DNA of 64,000 bases, taken from Tremella fuciformis. Taxonomy: Eukaryota > Basidiomycota > Tremellomycetes > Tremellales > Tremellaceae. The translations under genes were made by a program, and so were the position numbers. The notes under the pieces were generated by a model, which ran no database searches, was not told the DNA's origin, and was given only the letters and a program-made list of their open reading frames with translations. Position 1 is the first letter of the stretch; the number at the start of each line of letters is the position of its first letter. The DNA is taken from assembly GCA_032768795.1 (NCBI GenBank), contig CP136495.1, positions 1,490,501-1,554,500 on the forward strand. Direction: 5' to 3'. Shown here in pieces: positions 29,123 through 40,117 of the stretch.

Positions 29123-31785
29123 GCTGTCGAGTAGCGCAGGTTGGTTCCTAGACCTTGGCAGAAGGCTTTCCAGAATTTGGATACGAACAGACTCCCACGA
29201 TCCGACACTATGCTGTCGGGTATGCCGAAACGAGTATATACTCTATCCGTGAAGATTTCGGACATTCCTTTAGCGGTGATCGACTTGTGACAGGGCGCGA
29301 ATACTGCCATCTTCGAGAAGCGATCCACGACAACCATGATGGAGTCGTAGGTATTCGAGGTGGGCAGGTCGACTATGAAGTCCACAGACAGGTCTGCCCA
29401 TGGTCGTAGTGGCGGTTCGAGCGGTCGAAGGAGGCCGTACGGTTTCTGTCTCGAGGGCTTGTTTCTTTGGCACTTCTCGCACTCCGCCGCAGATTTCTCT
29501 ACATCCGTCTTGATGTTCGGCCACCACCAGTGTTGCCTAATTGCCTGATAAGTCTTTCGGGGTCCAGGGTGACCGGCCGAGACTATATCATGATGTGCCT
29601 CGATGACCTCTGTCCGAGACTTCGAGGGACAGTAGTATGCTTTCGAGTGTCTATAGTATCCTTGCGTGTCTTGGGTTACTTTTCCGTCCGCGATCAATGA
29701 TCCTAGCTCGTCGTCCCCTTCGTACAAGTCGGACGGCGTCTTGCCCAGCAGCTGTACTTGTAGGGAGAGTAGCAACTGTTCTGAGGACAGGAGCGGTCGG
29801 AAATTGTGTCCGTTGAGTTCCTGAGACAGGCTCGTGGCTGTCGAGTCGGTGGGGAGGTAATCCGGTCTTCGACTGAGGGCGTCCGGTTTAGTACTTTGCT
29901 TCCCCGAACGATAGGAGATCTCGAAGTTGAAGTCTGCCATCATCTCTGCCCATCGTGCCTGTCGTCGGGTCAGTTGCTTGGTTGACAAGAAGGTTTCCAG
30001 GCTGCGGTGGTCGGTGAGCACTTGTGTCCGGTGTCGGGCACCTTCCAGGTAGTGTCGCCATTCCTTGAAAGCGTACACGATTGCCAAGAATTCCTTGTCG
30101 TGTATCGGGTAGTTCAACTCGGCTGGCGACATGACTCGACTCGAATATGCGACTGGGCGCAGCCCATTCTCCCCGTCTTTCTGGGATATGACTGCCCCGA
30201 TCGCGAAATCGGACGCGTCGGTCTCTACCACGCATTCCTGGTCTGGGTCATAGTGTTTCAGGACGGGTCCGGTCGTCATTTTCGTCTTGAGCAGGTCGAA
30301 CGCCGCCTGGTGCGGTTCCGACCAGGAGAACGGGGTCGACTTCCGAGTGAGTTCGTGCAGTGGCTTAGCTACCTTGGCGAACCCTGCTATGAACCTTCGA
30401 TAGAAGTTTGCAAAACCCAGGAAGGATTGGACTTCCTTGACGTTCCGAGGTGCTGGCCATGCCGACACCGCTCGCACCTTGTTCGGGTCCATCGATACGC
30501 CCTTCGGGTCGATGATGTAGCCCAGGAACTCTACGGAGTCGGTATGGAACTGGCACTTGTCGTGTTTTGCGAACAGTTCGAATTTCCGCAGTCGTTGTAG
30601 GACTTCTTTGACGTGCCTCTCGTGCTCGCTCCGTGACTTCGAGAAGATAAGTATGTCGTCCAGATAGACTATGACGAAAATGTCCAGCACATCGCGGAAT
30701 ATGTGGTTCATCAAGTGTTGGAATGAGGCTGGGGCATTCGTGAGGCCGAATGGCATCACTCGGTACTCGAACAGCCCGAACCGAGTTCTGAATGCGGTTT
30801 TCCATTCTTCCCCGGCGGCGATCCGGAGGAGGTTGTACGCGCCACGTAGGTCTATTTTTGAGTAGATAGTGGCCGCACGGAGTTGGTCTAGTAGATCTCC
30901 GATCAACGGTAGGGGATAACGGTTCTTGACGGTTATGTTATTCAACTTGCGGTAGTCCACGCAGAGGCGTAAGGATCCGTCTTTCTTCTTTACAAATAAA
31001 ATTGGCGAGGCCGCTGGCGACTCCGAAGGTACGATAAAGCCTTTCTTGAGGTTCGTATCCAAGTAGTCTCGGAGGGCCTCCTGTTCGGTCACGGACAGCG
31101 AGTAGATCGGGCCGAATGTCGGCTCAGCGCCGTCGAGTAGCGGGATGCGGTGGTCGAAAGGCCTATGAGGAGGTAGCTTGGTGGCCTCCGACTCCGAGAA
31201 GACATCCAGGAACTCGTGGTATTCCGTAGGTACCACTTCCTCCATCCGAGGTGGGTCCACGGAGATGGCTCGTAGGTAGATCGCCCCCTTGGGTTCGTCC
31301 GTAATCTGTTCAAATGCCTCGGCCGAGATGAGGGAGATTGCTTTTAGTTTTCCCGACTTGCCCTGGTGTGATCTCGAGGGAGGAGGTTGAATGGCCAGGT
31401 TATCCCAGTCGAGCGTTGGCTTGACTTCTTTGAAGAATGGCGCCCCAAGGATGATGGGGCCCACATCTAGTCTGGCGACCAGAAATGTAGCTGTGTAAGG
31501 CTGGAACCCTTCCCCTAGCAAGAGGGTGAGGGTAACCTCTTGTTCGATAGCGCTGCGGGAGCCATCCGCTAATCGTAGGGTCTGTTTGATTCTAGAAGGG
31601 CGCAATTCGAGTTTCGACTCGATGGCGTAGGTTTTCTCTATAAAGTTCCGGGAGGCCCCGGTGTCGAGCAGCGCTCGGGAGACTAGTGATTGTTTGTTTG
31701 CGATCGCGACAGGTATATGGAAAAGGTCTGGGGTATCAGGAATAGCTGGCGTCGAGATTGGGAGTGCGGCGAAGGTGGCGGTCAC
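29123..31785 (-). pseudogene. pol: Element A pol, 5' part: protease, RT, RNase H, integrase core
   Basis: Open frame in -1 relation to Gag, cut at its 3' end by element B. Protease ALLDTGASRNF (about residue 41), reverse transcriptase with YLDD (about 373), RNase H TDASDFAIG (about 520), integrase zinc region HHDIVSAGH...CEKC, then catalytic D in VDF and D in SDRGS. The frame reaches RYSTAY and then runs into LTR sequence. The rest of the protein, from HPQTDGQTER on, is at 4115-4994. The element's own genes are otherwise free of stops, so B is the lesion. Distinct from B and C Pol (YLDD rather than YIDD, IVDLPTSNTYDS rather than IEELPGSQGFNS). Confidence 0.93.
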
Positions 31786-33056
31786 GCTGAGGCGTACCTC
31801 GCCGCCGCGGGGCTGGGGTACGCCAACTTGTTTTCCGAATCGTCTTTGTCGAATTTCGTATGATCGAGGTTGGCGTTCGCATTCGGTGATTCGTGTCTAA
31901 TACCATTGAGGCGGACTGCGTTCGCCCCCGATGCGGGGCTGTTTCGAGGAGCTCGCGTTTTCGGGGCCGTGGGGCAGTTGGCTACAATGTGATCCGGGCT
32001 CTCACAGTATAGACACAGGTTTTTGTCCATCCGTCGCTGTCTTTCGCTGGGCGAGATCCTACCCCTCGAGTGTCCGTCGTCCTTCCGATATCTCTGGTTG
32101 GTCGGGGGTCGAGAGGGCGGATTCGGGGATCGAACGTAGTCCCTCGAAGGTCTGTCGGCGCGGTCGCGAGAGTGAGTTGTCGCCGGCGCCTCGCCGAACC
32201 TTTTCGAGGTAGCTCGCTCCGGCTCGCGCTGCAGCAAGTTGTTGCGGACACTGTCCTGCTGTACATTGAGACGAATCGCTACGTCCGCCAGCTCTTTTAG
32301 GGATCTGGGCTCGTGCTTGCGATTCGCTATGGCCAGGCGGATCTCGGGTCGCAGACCCGACTCGAACATGTCTCGTAGGCTACGGTCCTCATACTCCACA
32401 TCGGCTGAGATCGCCAGGAATCGTGCATAGTATTCCGAGACCGTGCGGGTTTGCGACAGTTTCTTGAGTCGCTGCACCGCAATTCGGTGTCTATCCGGGT
32501 CGCCGAACATGTCCTGTAACTCGGAAATGAAATGGTCCAAGTCGGAGCAAAAAAGGGGTTGTTCGATTTTCGGCCTGTTGAAGTACGGTTCCCACCAACG
32601 AAGGGCATTTCCCCGTAGGTAGGATGCCGCCCAAATGACTTGCCTCCGCGAGTCCAGGCCACCGCCTTGCATGCTAAGGTACATTCGTACCTGGGTAATG
32701 TATTGCGGTAGCTTATCGCGGTCACCGTGATATTCATCTGGGGGGTTCACCTTGAAGGATCTCGTCGCGTTCGAAATCCTCTGAGCGGACTCGAGCGGCG
32801 AGTGGTCGTGGTCGAGATCCGTGTCCGTGATCTCTTCCAGGGGTGTACCTTGCGCGGCTCCCGTGTGATGAGTGGTTGCCGGGGTGGCCCGTTCGGCCAA
32901 TGCGAGACGGGCGGCCGCTAGGGCCGAGTCGCTCTGCTCCTTGGCTTGGCGAAGCTCGAGTATCTGACGTCGGAGTTCCTCAACCTCCGTAGGAGTGTCG
33001 AGGTCCTCCGAGTCCGGGTCGACATGCGACCGTAGTTGGCGAGTGGAAGCACTCAT
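31782..33056 (-). CDS. gag: Element A Gag
   Basis: 424 aa from the ATG at 33056 (MSASTRQLRSHVDP...). N-terminal coiled-coil-like stretch (VEELRRQILELRQAKEQ), a capsid-like retrotransposon Gag region (FKVNPPDEYHGDRDKLPQYI ... YLRGNALRWWEPYF ... TVSEYYARFLAISADV), and a CLYCESPDHIVANC zinc knuckle at about residue 344. Pol overlaps the end in the -1 frame; no clear slippery heptamer was seen. Unlike B and C Gag it has the W-W pair (LRWWEP) common in many fungal Gags. Confidence 0.93.
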   Translation of the reverse strand: MSASTRQLRSHVDPDSEDLDTPTEVEELRRQILELRQAKEQSDSALAAARLALAERATPATTHHTGAAQGTPLEEITDTDLDHDHSPLESAQRISNATRSFKVNPPDEYHGDRDKLPQYITQVRMYLSMQGGGLDSRRQVIWAASYLRGNALRWWEPYFNRPKIEQPLFCSDLDHFISELQDMFGDPDRHRIAVQRLKKLSQTRTVSEYYARFLAISADVEYEDRSLRDMFESGLRPEIRLAIANRKHEPRSLKELADVAIRLNVQQDSVRNNLLQREPERATSKRFGEAPATTHSRDRADRPSRDYVRSPNPPSRPPTNQRYRKDDGHSRGRISPSERQRRMDKNLCLYCESPDHIVANCPTAPKTRAPRNSPASGANAVRLNGIRHESPNANANLDHTKFDKDDSENKLAYPSPAAARYASA

Positions 33057-33087
33057 GTTCCTCGACTTGCAATACTCAGTGCGAGTA

Positions 33088-33102
33088 TAGTCGAATGTAT
33101 CT
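33088..33102 (-). other. Element A primer-binding site (self-priming type)
   Basis: Minus strand AGATACATTCGACTA, two bases inside the 5' LTR boundary. It is the reverse complement of LTR bases 33212-33226 (minus TAGTCGAATGTATCT), which lie about 31 bp downstream of a minus-strand TATAG (about 33252-33256). Confidence 0.87.
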
Positions 33103-33104
33103 AA

Positions 33105-33417
33105 TGTCAAGACCGGACGTAGGATAGTCCGCGTCGAGCTGGGAAGTCGAGGTTGCCTCGCAGGGAGTATGCAATCGAGTAGGGTTACTAGAAGTAGACT
33201 GAGAGTACAAGAGATACATTCGACTAGAGATCTTCTCTACTCGAATGTCTACTATATGTATTCGAAAACCGTTCAACTATACTAGACAGTCCGAGTGCCG
33301 CATTTAGCAGTTCGGCTACTTCACCCGGATGAGGCAAGTGGGCGGTTGGCTGAGTCAGGCCGTGTGGCACTTGGCCTTGTCTCATTCCGCCACAGTCTCG
33401 GTGCCACAGTCCTGACA
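33105..33417 (-). repeat. Element A 5' LTR
   Basis: 313 bp, same ends as 1871-2183. Contains the TATA-like box and predicted start on the minus strand. Confidence 0.95.
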
Positions 33418-33822
33418 GGTGGCTGGGGTTGCTTGGTCCATCCGCTCGGCCACGTATGCAGGTCCAAAAGCGCCAGCATAAAGCACTGTCGGCTTGAGGT
33501 CGTTTTTGCGGTGCGCGCGCTTCGCATCTAGACGAATCTCGAAGCAAGTCTCGTGCGACAGTGGGATGATGCTGTGCTGTATTGCAAAAGTCAGGAGGGT
33601 GACGGGTAGGGATTTATACCTCCCCTGCTTGATCTTTTCGAGATCGACTAGCATGACAAAGTTGTTTCGGGCCGGAATTGTCGCCACTGTCCTTGATTGC
33701 CCTGGGCCCGTCTTGAGAGGCTTTTTCACCTTGCTCATCATCCAAGCTCTCTGCAGTCTGTGCCAAAGGGAATTTCCGGCTCTTGCTGTCGATCTGGCAA
33801 CCAGGGAATGGCCCTCTTGCAT
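33418..33822 (-). pseudogene. F2 5' part: N-terminal half of the family gene split by the retrotransposon nest
   Basis: Starts at the ATG at 33822 (MQEGHSLVARSTARAGNS...). Shows the subfamily I landmarks: WHRLQRAW, then VDLEKIKQGRYKSLPVTLLTF, CFEIRL and AGAFGPAYV. The frame then enters the element A LTR at the GGTGG duplication (33418-33422) and continues at 1870. Joined length would be about 274 residues, matching intact neighbours (270-285), which supports a clean disruption without further damage. Confidence 0.9.
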
Positions 33823-34720
33823 GTCGAGGTGCGCGGACAGGGCAATAGGAATGATTCCTTCGGATTGTGACTGCTAAGCCATGCTCTGGCCGAACAAAGT
33901 TTCTTGAGTCTATGTCCTGAGTTGAGTGATCCGCGGCTTGAAGCACACTCTGCACGTGGTCTGCACGTCAGATACGGCATGCTTTGTCCATCGTGCGTGG
34001 ACAGCGTGTACACGGGACGCCTGGCAGGATGGACTGCTGCTCGAGGCAGTGACGTCAAGCCACGTCTTAAAGGAACAGATACCGAAGTTCCAGAGGGATG
34101 GAATGCCGATTGCTCGACGAGAAGGCGCGGTACAGGCTGCGTTGAAAGGCGATTATTTTCCAATCAATGGTTCGTCCTGCCCCTACACAAGTACAGCACA
34201 GTACATACGACTTAGGACTGCTGCCAACCTGCACACTCCCTTAGCTTTGTAAAGTACTTTTCTGCCGGTCTCCGACATCATATGCATCATCATGTCACGT
34301 TGGATGAGCTGCAACAAGATCAGCGAACTGTCAAGCCCGGCGGATCCTGATTTGCGCATAGGCCGGAGCTACGATGGGCGCGGAACCGTACACAGCCAGA
34401 GTGACAGGCTGGGCGTAGGAGTCAACCAGGATAACTGAATTTCAAATGCTGACTTCGGACTCCCGTTGAGCTAATCGAGCACTGCGAGGATGAAGCGGAT
34501 CCGAGAAGGCTAGCTTCCAGTATATTTGCCCTCCCTGGTGCCATTCCGGGCGGGCAGTCAGGTCAGCCAGGAGAATGCTGCATGTCCCGCTGGGCGACCG
34601 ACGTGCTGGCAAGCTATGACCGAATCAAGATCTTCCATCATCGACATAGGGCGTAAGGCTAGATCAGTAGGCAGGTAGGCAGGTAGGCAGGTAGGTAGAA
34701 CACATGGTGATGCTACCCCG
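33823..34720. other. Spacer between F2 and F3 with a short tandem repeat
   Basis: No supported gene. A GTAGGCAG-type repeat lies at 34667-34698. Confidence 0.55.
34667..34698. repeat. GTAGGCAG microsatellite
   Basis: Three tandem GTAGGCAG units followed by GTAGGTAG, just beyond the 3' end of F3. Confidence 0.85.
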
Positions 34721-35548
34721 TCAGGGATTGCTCCTCCGGACTCGATGGCAGACCCACTGCATCATGAGTACAGTACTGTGATGTCGTAGTGAGAGGATGG
34801 CACTCACGCTTTCCACCGGAGCGGTGTCGCATTCCTTGGCCCAGTAGCCCATGAGCTGGTCCCTCCACATCTCCGCCGACATGTGCTCTGGGTCGAAGTC
34901 TGCACAAGTTGAGTGACAGCCTTGGTGCGCGGCGGCGCAAGTGACGAGAGAGCTTGCTCTCTCCTCGACTGCAAGGTCTACCCACAGAGGGTATACCCTC
35001 GTCCGGCGGAAGGCGAGTAGCCTGCACTTCGTATCGATACTGGGCCAAGCGGTGATCTGAATCGTATGGGAATGCACAATAACAAAACCCACACGAAAGA
35101 CGAGAGGGACACCTTCATCAGAGGGTCTGGCGCCGCGAGTGGTGATTTTCAGCGTCCGCTCCTCGCATTCCAGCTTGACATTGGCTGCTCGAGGTCGAGA
35201 TAGTCGGCCTCGTAAAGGGAGGTACTTGGAAGTGAGGTCACTTGGCCCATATGCAGCGAAGTAGAGCAAGGAGTCAGTGCGGGGCTCGCCGAGCGGTGCA
35301 AGTCGTATTTCGTATCTTGACTCATGTACGTGACTGCTGTGTGGTTGGGTGATCTGTAGCGCTACAAAAGAGGCCGATTTTGAGCCGTGGGTACCCTGTT
35401 TGAGCCCGACGATGTCGACGCGCAATCCGTAGATGGCGTTCAACGAGTCGGCCATGATGAAGGGGACGCCAAGAGGCTGCTGTTCGGGCCGCATGAGATG
35501 GGTCATGAGCGCAGAATGCTGCATTTGAGGCCACGGACTTAATACCAT
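34721..35548 (-). CDS. F3: family member, subfamily I (divergent)
   Basis: Exon 1 from the ATG at 35548 to 34808, a 51-nt intron (34757-34807) and last exon 34756-34721 encoding WVCHRVRRSNP and stop; 258 aa. The start region (PQMQHSALMTHLM) replaces the usual WHR-QRSW-TR. Then VDIVGLKQGTHGSKSASFVAL, YEIRL, FAAYGPSDL and FRVGFVIVHSHTIQI follow the family order. C-terminal signature: C-x6-C-x3-C-ADFDPEHMSAEMW. No signal peptide or membrane segment is evident. The intron length is a multiple of three, so retention would only insert residues. Confidence 0.85.
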   Translation of the reverse strand: MVLSPWPQMQHSALMTHLMRPEQQPLGVPFIMADSLNAIYGLRVDIVGLKQGTHGSKSASFVALQITQPHSSHVHESRYEIRLAPLGEPRTDSLLYFAAYGPSDLTSKYLPLRGRLSRPRAANVKLECEERTLKITTRGARPSDEGVPLVFRVGFVIVHSHTIQITAWPSIDTKCRLLAFRRTRVYPLWVDLAVEERASSLVTCAAAHQGCHSTCADFDPEHMSAEMWRDQLMGYWAKECDTAPVESVSAILSLRHHSTVLMMQWVCHRVRRSNP

Positions 35549-35830
35549 GACCTGGAAGCAGCGGGAGCGAAGGGCAGGTGAGGGCTGCTTCTTCCTATAG
35601 ATTCTCTATCCCAAGCCACAGAGCAAATTCAGAAGTTTCATCAGACTTCATTGAGCCTTTACAACGCTTGCAGGCTCTACACTCTCCCTTCCCACCGTTC
35701 TCAGCGAGCCCCTGGCCCTTGCAGTCTGTAAGGGTGGTGTCAGCTCACTCTCGGACGTCCAACCGCCCAGTCAGCATCATCACCCAAACCGCAGGTCACC
35801 TCTTGCGGGTTGGCCACCTCAGCATTCATT

Positions 35831-36774
35831 ATGGCAGCAAGACTCGATGTGAATACCACGCTACTCCGCTCCCCGTTCGCATTTAGCGGTTTGGGCCAAG
35901 AGGTGGTGGTCGAGTTTGCCGGGTACAAAGAAGGAACACACCACGGGCTGCCCGCCCGGCTCATCCTCCTGAAAGTGTCCAACCACGGGGCCAACTCCAA
36001 CTCCATCGTAGACGGCTATGAATTCGAGATCCGCGCCGTACCGACGGAGCCACCGTCTCAGCCACAGCACAGGGTCGAGTACCTCCCTAACCCATCCGCG
36101 ATCGTCCTCGGTGGTCCGTGCGCAATTCCTCTTCACATCGCGGCCCCCCGGGTTGATAGTGGTAATGACACAAAAAAGCTTCCCCTCTTGGTCGCATGGG
36201 CGCCGAGTCATCTCGAGACCAACATGTTCGAGAGCGAGCATGAAAGGAAAAGGGGGACATCGTTAGGCATAAGCTTTAATCTCGGCCCTGGATCCCCGGA
36301 ACCCGGCGCCCATGTGCACAACCACAACAAAGTAAAGTGGCGATCCGGCCAGAATTATACCATTACTTCGACTCAAGTAGACAAAGGTGTCCGATTCTAC
36401 GTCAGAGGCCCAGGCAGAAAAGGGTCAGGACTCCCTTCCGTCATATACGTAGGCGTCATTATAAGAATGACATCCCCTGCTACACTCGAGGTCTATCCCA
36501 CCACTCGGACCTTCGGAGAATACAGCATCATCCGCAAGCGTCTCGATGTTCCAACCACACCGGTACACTCCGATGGGTATCTACGAACCTGCGGAAGAAC
36601 CGATGGCTCCTGCAATCCGGCCAGTTGTAGGGAGTTCGATTCTTCCCACACTACCCGCGCTGTGTGGCGCAAACTCCTCGAGTGCCAGGACAAAAAGTTC
36701 AGTACTGAGGTAAGCTCGGGCTCCTGCTGCCGTTAAGGCTGAGACAACAGAGATGGCTTTCGACTCGACACTAG
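35831..36774 (+). CDS. F4: family member, subfamily II
   Basis: Exon 1 35831-36709, 41-nt intron (36710-36750), last exon 36751-36774 encoding RWLSTRH; 300 aa. The first ATG in frame is at 35831. Its closest relative in the window is F17: both open with SPFAF-x3-G-x-EV-VE-x2-GYKEGT and have LLKVSN-x-G-x-NSNS-x3-GYEFE. Signature near the end: C-x6-C-x4-C-REFDSSHTTRAVW. It has no WHR-QRSW motif. Convergent with F5; its start faces F3 across 282 bp, so a shared divergent promoter is possible. Function unknown. Confidence 0.87.
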
Positions 36775-37373
36775 GTGTTGACTTTCTTGACTTGGGGGCT
36801 CCGTTGCTCCATCGGTGAAGGTGAACATCTACTCATCAAACTAGCCAGCACTGTAAAGAGCATCGACACGTAGTCTGTCCGTATCATGCATGGGATGCCT
36901 TTATGCCATACGCAGACACAAATTGCTCTCGCTGTGACTCCCAGCTCTGTATAAACCCCATAGACGGTATGGACATGGCGGAACTCGCGTGTGCTACCAC
37001 CCGAGACGGAAGTGGAGATGAGGGCCATGATGTCATAAGCGAGTTAAAGGCGAGCGGATCGTTTCCGAATCCGCGCTTACCTTTGCAAAGAGTCACTGAC
37101 GGTGGAGAGGACTGCCAAGGACATGCCCGCAAGGGCTCCAACCTCGTGGTTTAAGCACGCGAGCTAAGCTGCGGCTGCCTAGCGAGCAATAAGCAGCTAC
37201 GCGGTACGCGGGGGCAATTTTGCAAGTGTATGCTATTGCCCATTGTTATGCTATCGCAATCTTGCATACCGACACATTGCTGCACTGATAACATGCATAC
37301 GAGGGCTATGTGGATGCCGCTGTGCATGGTGCGCATAAGCTCTTGCCTGTCGAGTGTGTATGGGTACAAGAAG
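36775..37373. other. Spacer between convergent F4 and F5
   Basis: About 600 bp with no supported gene or repeat. Confidence 0.5.
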
Positions 37374-38516
37374 TCACTCCTCGGGAGCCAATACCCAATG
37401 CTGATAATCATTAGCACATATTTTCGCAGGACGACTCACGTTCTCGTTGACGTCGAGATCCCACCCATCGAGAGGGTGGAGTAGCTTCTCCTTCCATTTC
37501 GAGGGCGCCATGTGGAACTGATGGAACTGCTTGCAGTTGTCCTGAGCCGGGCAACAAGCGCAAGTGCCGGCCGTGGCTGCTGTACCGCCGCGAGTCGTAT
37601 CAACGAGTGTCCGCTTGACCGGCGGAGATGACCAATGGAACCACTCGCTCCATGAACTTGTATCGTGCCGTGCCTCTAGATCGATGGGACTGGGGGACAA
37701 CACGACAAAGCCCACTCTAAAACGTAACGGGCAGCCATTATCGCCTACCGCGGCTCTTTGGCAATGGACTTTCAGGCCTTGATTGATGACCGTGATGTCG
37801 ATTCTGGCGGAGGTTTTGGTGTCGTACTTCTTGTTTATGTCGTGACCGAGCGACCCGACTTCCACTTCGACTGCCTCTGCTTTCACTTTCGGGGAGAAAA
37901 TCCGGTGTACCATGTCGTTCAAAGTCACTTTAGTCGGTGGTCCGTAAACGATAGCAGGTCCGTAGGCGACGAGCTTCGGAGCAGTGGGAGATGGCGGAGC
38001 ACGCTGACGAGTGTTGAGGGTGCGGCAGACGGCGGAGCGCTTGCGAGACATGTCTTCCATGAAATCGGAGGCTTTTCGGCCCACACTCCCCCACAAGGAG
38101 CGACGCTCAAGCGTCGTCTTGTCCATTGTACGCGAGGGCTCTACCTTGCCCTGAGTGCGACTCGACTTGTTGGGCTGGGTATGGTCACGGGGGGGAGGTG
38201 ATTTGGGCCGTCCATCCATCACAGATTCTGATGAAGTCAGCCTAAATTCCATTGTGTCACCCAGAGATCGGAATAAAGCGTCTCACTCACTACACGAATC
38301 ACTAGCGGCCACGGTGTAAAAGACATCGAAGGTGAAAGATGCGATCTTCGTGTTTGCTAGTTGCACGTCCAGCCAAACCAAAATCGCCTTCTGGTCGGAG
38401 TAGAAGCCATCTTTGACTTGGTGGATCCTGACTGTCGATATGGAACCTTCCCCGACGACCTGATTGATGGGGTTGTGGGGTGCGAGCTCCAGAAGTAGAC
38501 GATCTTGGGCTGACAT
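37374..38516 (-). CDS. F5: family member, subfamily IV
   Basis: Exons 38516-38291, 38227-37440 and 37400-37374, with introns of 63 and 39 nt (the latter has a GCTAAT branch-like site). The last exon encodes HWVLAPEE; 346 aa from the ATG at 38516. Homology to F21 continues upstream of this ATG (PPLAEWST against PPITEWPL), so a further 5' exon is likely and the true start is not settled. Shared with F21: LLLELAPHNP, VK-GxY, FDV, YGPA, then KRTLVDTTRGGT and the signature C-x5-C-KQFHQFHMAPSKW. The middle has a basic, S/P-rich stretch. On the minus strand, unlike F21. Confidence 0.8.
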
Positions 38517-39246
38517 GGTGGACCATTCAGCGAGTGGGGGGACTGCGCGAGCCTTGTCGGACCGCCCGAACTAGCATGGTCAGCAGTGAAGTCTACGAGG
38601 AGGGAGAGAACAGGAGAAACGAGCTCAAAACAGAAGACTGACAAGCCACACCATGTTAGAGATGGGTCGATTCGCTGACCGCAAGTAGGTCTGATCTGGA
38701 CAATACCTTTGCCTTCTTTGTTGCCCAAGCGAGAGCCCTTTGCACGTCGGGGTTGCAGCGAGAGAAAGTAAGAATGTCCAGTGTTCGCCGCCCGGTGCTG
38801 AAGCCTCATGTTTCTTGTCCCAGCCACAGTCGACGGAATAAGGCCCGTCATCGCTGTGGATTCTCACTGTCCGAGGCTTCGGCGTAAGATCAAGGCTTGG
38901 AGTCCGAAATACTTGCAGACCCCTCTATGGCAGCGGGAAGGACCCGGAAAACCAATCCCTGTCCTCGTTAGTGGGACGTACGAGTAGCTCTGAGAGCATT
39001 TGAGTGGCTGTCCGCCTCTCAGATCAATCCAGAGCCCAAAGGCACACGCGCGTTGGTGTACACACGCTTACACCCGCATGTACACACACATAGTGTCCGC
39101 TGACAATACATTGCTTCTTTGAAACGGCGGACCGCACGTGTTGCCGCCCTAGCAACAGTCGAACCCAAGGACACTGCAAGTCATCATCAGCCTTCAGTTC
39201 AGCTGCTGAGTCGAGCTCTAATCACCGTAAGCAGATAGGAGGAGGT
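38517..39246. other. Divergent promoter region between F5 and F6
   Basis: About 730 bp. Probably includes the unresolved 5' exon of F5 close to 38520-38570; otherwise no gene seen. Confidence 0.5.
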
Positions 39247-40117
39247 ATGACGGTGAGCCACACTGAGGGTCAGATGCTTCGTCCCCGCACACGCGTCTCC
39301 CACAGCGACGGCATGACCCCCTGGCACCGTATGCAGCGGTCCTGGCCTCTGACCCGTACATTAGATGAGGTCGACGACACACTCGATAGTCCCAGGATCA
39401 TCTCCCTCTTCCCCAAGACGACCCATTACGGTTTCGGAATACAGGTGCAGCTTGCGAAGGTCAAGCAGGGCACATACCATACCAAACGCGCTACCCTGGT
39501 CACCTTCAGAGTCTCTCTCAACCCAACGCGCGCTTTTCCCGAAGCGTGTATTGAGATTCGGATTATAGACCGTCGTCGGCGACGATTCAAGAAGGAGTCA
39601 GCACCCCACTCATTCGTTGGCGCATACGGTCCCGCACACATTCAAGAAGCGGTCCCCGGAGACGAGGACGCAATTCCCGCTACGGTACAAATGTCTCCCC
39701 TCTCGAGGGGTGCCCTGGCTATCGTGCGGGCTCGGGTCCCTGAGGTGCAGGTCATACCCAATGTTTTCGACATGGGCATCATCGTCGTACATGAACAAGA
39801 GGTCCAGCTCAAACTTCTCCCCAGTACTATCGACTGTCAAAGAGCAAAGGCTCTCCGGCGCACCAAGATCCACCCTATCAATCTCCCAATGGATGGCGAT
39901 TCGGGGTCATCGCTTGTCACTTGTGCGTTGGAAGGCGGAGGCGGATGTCATCCTACTTGCGACAACTTTGACGCCGCCCATATGACACCCGAAGTGTGGA
40001 AGATGCTGTTGGGAAAGCGTAACGCTGGGGTGTATGACGGAGAAACAATGGAGGTATGTCGCATCTCGGGCTTTCGACGACGCTTACGGCGTACAGGATT
40101 GGGTTCACTACGTCTAG
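39247..40117 (+). CDS. F6: family member, subfamily I (plus strand)
   Basis: Exon 1 39247-40053, 43-nt intron (40054-40096), last exon 40097-40117 encoding DWVHYV; 275 aa. Landmarks: WHRMQRSWPLTR (about residues 27-38), VQLAKVKQGTYHTKRATLVTF, CIEIRI, VGAYGPAHIQE, MGIIVVHEQEVQLKLLPST, LRRTKIHP, and signature C-x7-C-x3-C-DNFDAAHMTPEVW. It is the only subfamily I member on the plus strand here. Closest to F20 and the relic F19. Convergent with F7. Confidence 0.9.

Larger units (their letters stand above)
1871..33417 (-). mobile_element. Element A: chromodomain Ty3/Gypsy (Tf1/sushi-like) retrotransposon, outermost of the nest
   Basis: Two 313-bp LTRs (1871-2183 and 33105-33417) that start TGTCA, end TGACA and appear to differ at one position. 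Gag (31782-33056) and pol read leftward, so the right LTR is the 5' LTR. Pol is cut by element B at 4994/29118. Without B the element is about 7.4 kb. It carries a spliced opposite-strand gene (2403-4082), a polypurine tract next to the 3' LTR and a self-type primer-binding site. Its insertion broke the family gene F2. The near-identity of the LTRs points to a fairly recent insertion. Confidence 0.95.
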
